Assembly (NCBI GenBank): GCA_021495925.1
Contig: JAKEKT010000004.1
Location: 678,942-742,941, forward strand
Length of the DNA: 64,000 nt
Direction: 5' to 3'
Source: Diplodia intermedia
Lineage: Eukaryota > Ascomycota > Dothideomycetes > Botryosphaeriales > Botryosphaeriaceae
The position numbers and the translations under genes were made by a program. Positions 58,101 to 64,000 of the stretch are shown piece by piece. The notes beneath the pieces were generated by a model. That model did not search any database, was not told the origin of the DNA, and saw nothing but the letters and a program-made list of their open reading frames with translations. The stretch's first letter is position 1. Each line of letters starts with the position of its first letter.

Positions 58101-59903
58101 GGCGGGCACGAAAGTGTGGGGGAAGGCCGGGAGATCCTGACGCTGAGAAAGCACCGGTGCGGCTTCCTACAAGCTTCGACTGTTCATTAATTAGTCCTTT
58201 TCTCGATCACTCCCCCGCCCTTCGCTATAGTAGCAGGACGTAGAACCCAACCCCGCGATGGCCGTGATGTGGCTCGCACACCCATCAGGCGCTCGCCGAC
58301 TATCGCACCTTAACCTCTCCGCCTATCAGCTGGTACGGTCAGTCCGCAATCCTCTTCCTCCTCCCTCCCCTCCTCCTCCTCCTCCTCTCACATGCATTTG
58401 CCGGACAACCGCCTGTAGCGCACGCAATGCGCTCGTGACACCGCCATCTCCGCCACCACAATCACCACGTTGCCTACGACGCCCCTAGGCACGGAGCTTT
58501 TCGAGCCAGACTCCAAACCACGTAACGCCACCTCGGCCGTACCTGGGCCTAGTCGGCAAGCGCCCGGTGCTAGCCGGTTAGCAAAGAGCAACGGGAACAA
58601 AAACCTGGGGGATGCGCGAGAGTACCACGTGAAGGCTATCCGGAGCGAACTAACTCCTTCGCCACCACTTACTTCCGGCGCTTATCTTTTCGCGGAGAAG
58701 CAAGCCAGGCGAATGCGAGAACGCGGCGGTAGTCGCTATCCAGCTAGCCGTTGGGGGGTGTGCGCTGGCTAGCTTGCTGGGTGCTAGCTACCCCTGGGTG
58801 TGTGCTGGAGAGTCCATGCTGTTGGTGGCGCTGGCAACGTGGTCGTCGTGCTACTACTGCTTACTTATCCCAGACGGGCTTCGGGGCTACCCCGCACTAA
58901 TCTCCGCCCCTCCATCCGGGCGGAGTCCGTACGGGAGGGAGGAGCTGTGGCGGTGCTGGCGGCGCCGCCGTCGGAATGGAGGTGTGATGCGTAAGAACTA
59001 TCAATGGCTCCCTCCGCATGTCGGTACTTCCGCTGGCCAAGACGCCGGTTGCTCGGCGCGGAGGATGCCGTGGGCATTTCCGCCTCCTCTTCGAGAGCGT
59101 TATCACTTGTCTGGGTCGTTGCATTGCGGAAATTGCAGTTAGGACGGCTGCGTAGGCTGTCTTCGTTTCTCTTGGTGTTCGGAAGGCGCAGCGGCACAAC
59201 AACTGCGTTGAGAATAGTGCAACCGCGAACTTGGCTTTTGGCCTTGATATGCGGCGACATCAACCGATATTTGGCATTATGAAAGGACCATCTCTTCCAC
59301 GTGATCTCTCAAATCTCCCTGAAAGAGCTCTCCTTCCATAACGCCCTCAAGGTAACATGCTCCAATCACAGAAAATATTGGTACAAGAAGATGTGGATCC
59401 TTTTTAAAAGGCCGAGTCCTGATTCTTTCGCAGAGTGAACGCTGCTATGTCTACAATCAGTAGGTTAACCTCGTGGCCTTTGACTAATCCTGCTCTTGCC
59501 ATTCCAAGGCGTCTATCATTTGTAGTGAACATCCTTCTTCAGCCACACCAATTCGCAGTGCATGAGTTTAAACAGGATTATTATCTTGTAAACTATCTTC
59601 CATACAGCACATAGATCATCCGGTTGGCAAGTCAAATCAGGGTTGTTCAAGGACAGCCACCGAGAGCGCAATCAGGCCGAGGTGTATTGTCGTGTTTCCG
59701 CAGTCTAAATTTAAAGCCACTCCCAAGTATCATATGTAGTCAGCGGGTTTGTAACATCCGCATGACCCCATTCGATCAGGAGGAGTGAGAAATCTCTGCT
59801 TTCCACTCTATTTGCCGACTCGTCTGGTTCCATCTTCAACTGATTGATAAATGCTCTTTCCAATGCACTTATTTTCTCCAAATGGCCGTGAAATTGACCC
59901 ACA
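55146..59903. other. Gene-poor region (4.8 kb)
   Basis: No supported gene. ORFs are short, mutually overlapping and motif-free. A CCT/CTC-rich microsatellite lies at 58351-58389. The final 500 bp before the carrier gene is AT-richer and contains a small minus-strand ORF (59929-59711) overlapping the carrier's 3' end, not convincing as a gene. Confidence 0.5.
58351..58389 (+). repeat. CCT-rich microsatellite
   Basis: Imperfect cct/ctc tract with an uninterrupted tcc-type run near its 3' end; a low-complexity polypyrimidine stretch with no gene around it. Confidence 0.8.
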
Positions 59904-60848
59904 TCAAGCGTATCCTGTCCCCCGCCCAATGAGGGGATCCAAAATCTTTACCATCCTCTCATATCCTGTAAACAAGATCCCACCACTAAAGATGGTCCTC
60001 CCCAACCTCATCACCGTACCCCTCCAAAACGCCCTCACCCCACCATCATCCCAAATGCTCCTCACCGCTGCGGCCGTCGACTCCCCCCTGGCGCTCTGAC
60101 ACCTCGTCTTGATCGTATCAAACGGCTGCGTCGCATACGTCGTGACAATGCCCGCGACACTCCCATTCGCAAAGTTGACCGCCGTCGTCTGCTCCACGCC
60201 CCTCACGCTCTCCCAATCCTTCAAGATGTTGTACGTCCCCATCCGACACGCCGTCGCGCTCGCCTGCTTCAGCGTCGTCCCGGCAAACCCCCTGTACAAG
60301 CCCCTCACCACGCCGTCCTCCCGCACCACCGCCCGCACCGCCTCCACCATGCTGCCCCGGAACCGCCGCTCGCCGCCGGCGCGGGCGTCGTCGATCAGGG
60401 CCGTCTTGATGCGCTCCGTCGGCGTCACGGCCGTCGCCGAGGCCACGACGCCGGCGGACATGCCGGCGGCCAGGCTGCGCAGCGGCGTCAGGGTGCCCGT
60501 GTCCGGGTCCGCGAACTGGCGCTTGATCAGGTCGAAGGAGAGGAAGCGCACGCCGTCCTTGCCGACGGAGCCGATGACGAGCGAGGTGCAGCCGGCGTAG
60601 AGGGCGCGCGCGCCCTCGTCGCGGACGACGGCGCGGATGATGTGGAAGGGATTGGGGCTCCGGTAGGGCTGGCGGGGCCCCGGCTGGGGGGTGGTCGTGG
60701 TCTCGCTGCGGAGCTGGACGCGGGTCTTGGCGAATTCGAAGGGGTAGGTCAGCGCGGCTTCGATGGCGCCGGCGGCGCCGCCCGCGAGGAGAGAGACGTG
60801 GGCCGGGATGGGCGGGCCGTTGTTGGCGGAGTCGTCTTTGGCGGGCAT
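59904..60848 (-). CDS. CTP1: Mitochondrial citrate/tricarboxylate carrier (CTP1/SLC25A1 type)
   Basis: Inner-membrane antiporter exchanging citrate for malate or another tricarboxylate, supplying cytosolic acetyl-CoA. Intronless, 314 residues, the standard three-repeat mitochondrial carrier length. The three PX[DE]XX[KR] signatures are PFEFAKTRVQ, PTERIKTALI and PFDTIKTRCQ; the first has Phe-Glu-Phe, the second Thr-Glu-Arg, as in citrate carriers. GGAAGAIEAALTYP and KDGVRFLSFD are also typical. Divergent from the HET-domain gene with 606 bp between starts. Assignment to citrate rather than another tricarboxylate rests on these contact-region residues. Confidence 0.9.
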   Translation of the reverse strand: MPAKDDSANNGPPIPAHVSLLAGGAAGAIEAALTYPFEFAKTRVQLRSETTTTPQPGPRQPYRSPNPFHIIRAVVRDEGARALYAGCTSLVIGSVGKDGVRFLSFDLIKRQFADPDTGTLTPLRSLAAGMSAGVVASATAVTPTERIKTALIDDARAGGERRFRGSMVEAVRAVVREDGVVRGLYRGFAGTTLKQASATACRMGTYNILKDWESVRGVEQTTAVNFANGSVAGIVTTYATQPFDTIKTRCQSARGESTAAAVRSIWDDGGVRAFWRGTVMRLGRTIFSGGILFTGYERMVKILDPLIGRGTGYA

Positions 60849-61454
60849 TGTCGCCGGTGGGGGAGCGGTGGTGGTGGTGGAGATGGGAGTGTCGCCTGCA
60901 TGGTGCGGGCAATGCTCTCCGTCGCACGATGTCTCCCGAACGAGGCAGGCTAAATGACGTTGATTAGGCTGGTGTTGATCTCGGGGTCCGGGGGAGCTGC
61001 AGCAGTGACGTCAGAGGGTCCAGGGGACTGGGCGGTCGTCGCACAGTGCCAGCCCACAGCCGGCCATCTGATCTCGCGACTCCTGTCCATCTCGCAGCAA
61101 CTTCATCGTCGCAAGGATGTTCCTCGTCTTCTGGGGGAGGGACGTGGATGCCATGCTTGCGAGTCTCCTCCCATCCGCTGCTGAGCAACCCTTGCCACGC
61201 TCAAAGCAACGAGACTCACGGTTCATCTTCTATCCGGCATGAGAATCCCCGATGAACAGGGTTGCCATTTAGACTTTGACAAGCTGATGGAACAAGATGA
61301 GATCCGAGAAAGTCACGTGCTCCATGTGGGGCAGTGTCAGTAGCCATTCATTCACGCACCACTGCTGACCGTTGATCCGTTCAAAGCTCCCATTCATCGC
61401 AAAAGGAGCTTGGTCCTTCTTCTCCCTTCCGGCTCAAGGCAACAGTACGGCAGA

Positions 61455-63530
61455 ATGGAACATCAACCCGGACAAAAGAGGTCGTCGGATGATCACGTCG
61501 GAGCTGTGCGGCAGTTCTTGGACCAGAGCATCAGCCTTCTGGACTGGAGGAAGCATGAGCCCGGGATAGCAGACAGTCCAGGGGCTCTACACAAACGGCC
61601 ACATAGCGAAGACCTTCAACGCATACGCAATATCAGCAAGCGAGCCGCTTTAGCCCGAAAGAATGGCGTCTTCTCTGATTGGAACGTGGACACCAATCTC
61701 TGCGATCTCTGCTCCTTGCTCATTTACCTGGCCGTGTCAAGCTTCTCCCGGCACGACTTGGGAAAACCCGAGTGGCCGCAAATCGACGCGGACATACTGA
61801 TCAACTCGCCCTCTGGCAAAGTCTTCTGGCACCATGGCCTGGCTCATTTCAGGGATGTTGCGGGCCATGCCTGTCCACTTTGCCAGTTATTTACAGAAGC
61901 ATTATGGGACAAACTGGCCCAAGACCCGGATGACGTGTGGGACGACAGAGCCCCGCTTGAGATTGGAATATACACCTGGTACCCTCCTGTCTCGTCGCCG
62001 ACTTTCAAGGCCGGCTTCCCGCACATGAAATCCACCGACCGACTCGAATTCAATTTCAGCGAGCAGCCGCGCGGAAATAGCCTCTCAGCAGGATCGATAC
62101 GAAGGGCTTCCCAGCTGCTCTGGACTTGCATCAACACCCACCCATCCTGTTCCCAGAGGGACAACCCCCTCCCAACCAGGGTCATCGACGTTGGTTTGGA
62201 CAAGGACACCGCCTCTCCACGGCTGGTTGCCACTGAAGGTCAAGCCGGATCCTACATTGCCCTTAGTCATTGCTGGGGCAATGGCGTGAACCATGTTCTC
62301 ACGAAGGAGCGAGTGAGGGGGTTTGAGCGTGGAATAGAACTCGATAAGCTCACCCGGACTTTTACTCACGCCGTTTACCTCGCCAGGGAGCTGGGAATCA
62401 GATGGCTCTGGATTGATGCTCTCTGTATAATTCAGGATAGCGACCGTGACTGGCATCGCGAGGCTTTGAAAATGGCCAAGGTTTACGAGAATGCCGTCAT
62501 GGTGCTGTCGGCGGCAAGTGGGCCGGACAGCTCGAGTGGTATGGAATTCAAAAGAAGCGCAAAGGCCTTGAAGAACATGGTACGAACACCATGTCATTCC
62601 GTTGGAAGATTCGTTCAACAAACCTTCAATCTCCTCAGCTCCGTGAGCGAGCCGATCGACTCCAGAGCTTGGACAATGCAAGAACATTTCATGGCCACGG
62701 CAGTCTTTCGTGTCAGCCGTAGGCTTCATTCATGGAGATGTCGCCGAATTGAATGGGTCGAAGAAGGGGGCATGGACCGTGTGCGACCTCCGATACAAAT
62801 GACGGATGTGTCCAAGTTTAAGAACGATGCAGGCTTCATCAACGGTTGGCACATGGTGGTCATGGAGTACAGCAGACGGAAGCTTACATTCTCTGAAGAC
62901 AAGATGCCGGCACTTTCCGGGATAGCTTCTGCGTTTGAAGCGTGCGCGGCCTCGTGCGGCCTCGGAAGTAGGACTTATCTGGTCGGAATGTGGAGAGAAA
63001 CACTTGTACGGGACCTTCTGTGGGCCTCGACCACGTCGCAGGCCATTGGATTTGAACACGCTCCATCATGGAGTTGGACAGTCACGGACAAGCCTGTTGA
63101 CTATTGCGGCACCCAGGTGTACACGACCAGCTGCTGCCAAATCAGTGACGACCAAACATACGTGGACGACAGCAGCAAGGCGGCACGTAGGGTGAAGGGC
63201 AGGCTCGTCATCAAAGGTATTGCTGGGCGCATCCGAGGGGACCTGATAGATGAGGGAGGCGTAGGAAAGATGGTTTCAGAACAGCTCGGTTTCGACTCCG
63301 CACTTCCATTCACCGTTTGGCTTGATCGGACACCTCGCGCACCAATATGGTATTTGCGGCTGGCTGAAGGAAACCATTCGACCGAACCGACCCCAGTGCA
63401 CTGGCTGCTGCTACTGGAAGAATTTCATGTGGATGAAAAATGGCAGCAGAGCACTTTCAGGAGGGTTGGATTGTGCAAAGCTAGAGTGGACTCCATATCG
63501 GGAACGGAAGAGCTCGTCACAATCATATGA
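61455..63530 (+). CDS. HET-domain protein (heterokaryon incompatibility family)
   Basis: HET domains are related to TIR and mediate nonself-triggered cell death in ascomycetes; most members have no assigned role. Single exon, 691 residues from the first ATG (61455). The three HET blocks are in order: YIALSHCWG at residue 267, LWIDALCIIQDSDRDW at about 318, and SRAWTMQEH at about 403. The spacing KMAKVYENAVMVLSAAS between blocks 2 and 3 is typical. The N-terminal 260 residues include CDLCSLL and CPLCQLF Cys pairs, often seen before HET domains. No NACHT, ankyrin or WD40 module follows. Its stop is 5 bp from the stop of the convergent P450 gene. An open frame 45 bp upstream lacks an ATG. Confidence 0.92.
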   Translation: MEHQPGQKRSSDDHVGAVRQFLDQSISLLDWRKHEPGIADSPGALHKRPHSEDLQRIRNISKRAALARKNGVFSDWNVDTNLCDLCSLLIYLAVSSFSRHDLGKPEWPQIDADILINSPSGKVFWHHGLAHFRDVAGHACPLCQLFTEALWDKLAQDPDDVWDDRAPLEIGIYTWYPPVSSPTFKAGFPHMKSTDRLEFNFSEQPRGNSLSAGSIRRASQLLWTCINTHPSCSQRDNPLPTRVIDVGLDKDTASPRLVATEGQAGSYIALSHCWGNGVNHVLTKERVRGFERGIELDKLTRTFTHAVYLARELGIRWLWIDALCIIQDSDRDWHREALKMAKVYENAVMVLSAASGPDSSSGMEFKRSAKALKNMVRTPCHSVGRFVQQTFNLLSSVSEPIDSRAWTMQEHFMATAVFRVSRRLHSWRCRRIEWVEEGGMDRVRPPIQMTDVSKFKNDAGFINGWHMVVMEYSRRKLTFSEDKMPALSGIASAFEACAASCGLGSRTYLVGMWRETLVRDLLWASTTSQAIGFEHAPSWSWTVTDKPVDYCGTQVYTTSCCQISDDQTYVDDSSKAARRVKGRLVIKGIAGRIRGDLIDEGGVGKMVSEQLGFDSALPFTVWLDRTPRAPIWYLRLAEGNHSTEPTPVHWLLLLEEFHVDEKWQQSTFRRVGLCKARVDSISGTEELVTII

Positions 63531-63535
63531 GCAGA

Positions 63536-64000
63536 CTAGAGGCTTGCCGAGAAGGCGAGACAACCGTCTCGATCTCTCGCGTCCACCTCTTTCAGCCTCA
63601 AAATCAGCCTGTGTCCCTTCGGATGCGCCAAAAAGTGGTCCTCCTGCTCGATCCCTTCATCATCCACAATCTCGGTATCGAAATTGGCATACAACGCCGC
63701 AAGAACATGCTTGATCTCTGTTCACGCATGTCAGTCAGTCAACAACCCCTTCGAGTCGGCAGCACTCACGGTACAAAGCCAAATGGCTGCCCACACACAC
63801 CCTCCCCCCCGACCCAAACGCCCAAAACCACCTCCCCATCTCCCTAGCCCTAGCCCCCGTCCCTCCCTCCTCCTTCTCCCCCACCCCCCTCAACGGCCGC
63901 CCCTCACCATCCTCCAACCACCTCCCCGGCCTCCACTCGCCCGCATCCGGGAACACGTCCTCGTTCCTGTGCACGCACCACGGATTCGCCGCCACCCACA
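63536..64000 (-). CDS. Cytochrome P450, C-terminal part (5' end outside window)
   Basis: The visible minus-strand exons are 64000-63770 (continuing beyond the window) and 63717-63536, with a 52-bp intron (GTGAGT...GTGAACAG). The first holds the PERF-like stretch HRNEDVFPDAGEWRPGRWL and the heme loop FGSGGRVCVGSHLALY, with the axial Cys. Splicing joins LALY to QIKHVLAALYANFDTEIV, the usual helix L continuation. A charged insert, GVGEKEEGGTGARAREM, precedes the heme loop. The protein ends SASL at TAG 63538-63536. Glycine replaces the more common arginine/proline positions of FGxGxRxCxG only where variation is allowed. Subfamily and substrate cannot be told from this fragment. Confidence 0.88.

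Noticed and set aside
37482..59903. CRISPR arrays, integrated virus or transposase genes in the gene-poor stretches
   Set aside because: No regularly spaced repeats, terminal repeats, reverse transcriptase or transposase motifs seen on reading either strand.
59711..59929. 72-codon minus-strand ORF at the 3' end of the citrate carrier gene
   Set aside because: Overlaps the carrier's last codons, has no good start context and no recognised family; at most a decayed fragment.

Overview
This is a window from a filamentous ascomycete nuclear genome (Pezizomycotina; Dothideomycetes would fit, but I cannot place it further from sequence alone). The evidence is short GT-AG introns (mostly 46-110 bp with CTAAC/CTGAC branch points), a Pol III tRNA gene, and fungal families such as NST1, a UvsB/Mec1-type ATR kinase, GH71 alpha-1,3-glucanase, a sedolisin peptidase, a HET-domain protein and a P450. 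Exon-intron structures were worked out by hand from splice motifs, frame closure and family similarity; no alignment or database search was run.

Layout. 0-7 kb: the 3' end of an indoleamine 2,3-dioxygenase gene followed by a degenerate tandem repeat, a zinc-deaminase-fold protein with a large insertion, tRNA-Arg(ACG), and the divergent pair ISA2 / kynureninase. Dioxygenase and kynureninase are two steps of tryptophan-to-NAD synthesis lying about 5 kb apart. 8-19 kb is a dense housekeeping block: NST1, a Rho2-like GTPase with a 6-nt microexon, mitochondrial ribosomal protein mL40, phosphoacetylglucosamine mutase (chitin precursor synthesis) and inositol monophosphatase. 19-24 kb is looser: a frameshifted relic, a seven-helix membrane protein, and a broken secreted-protein-like gene carrying a perfect 17-bp inverted repeat. 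24.8-37.5 kb: a secreted S53 peptidase, the 2,503-codon ATR-family checkpoint kinase, COX16, the tRNA adenosine deaminase subunit TAD2 and a conserved-looking low-complexity protein.

37.5-42.3 kb holds no gene I can support. 42.3-47.4 kb carries GH71 glucanase, a CCDC174-like nuclear protein and homoserine dehydrogenase. 47.4-59.9 kb is about 12.5 kb with one convincing gene, a small Cys-rich protein at 54.5 kb. The right end has a citrate/tricarboxylate carrier, a HET-domain protein and the 3' end of a cytochrome P450 whose stop lies 5 bp from the HET stop.

The genes do not form one pathway. Divergent pairs with short shared promoters are frequent (ISA2/kynureninase, mL40/AGM1, UvsB/COX16, TAD2/hypothetical, CCDC174/homoserine dehydrogenase). 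The points I would check first are the Rho2 microexon, the split deaminase, the hairpin in the broken gene, and the long gene-poor flanks of the Cys-rich protein. I did not find an obviously new multi-gene system.
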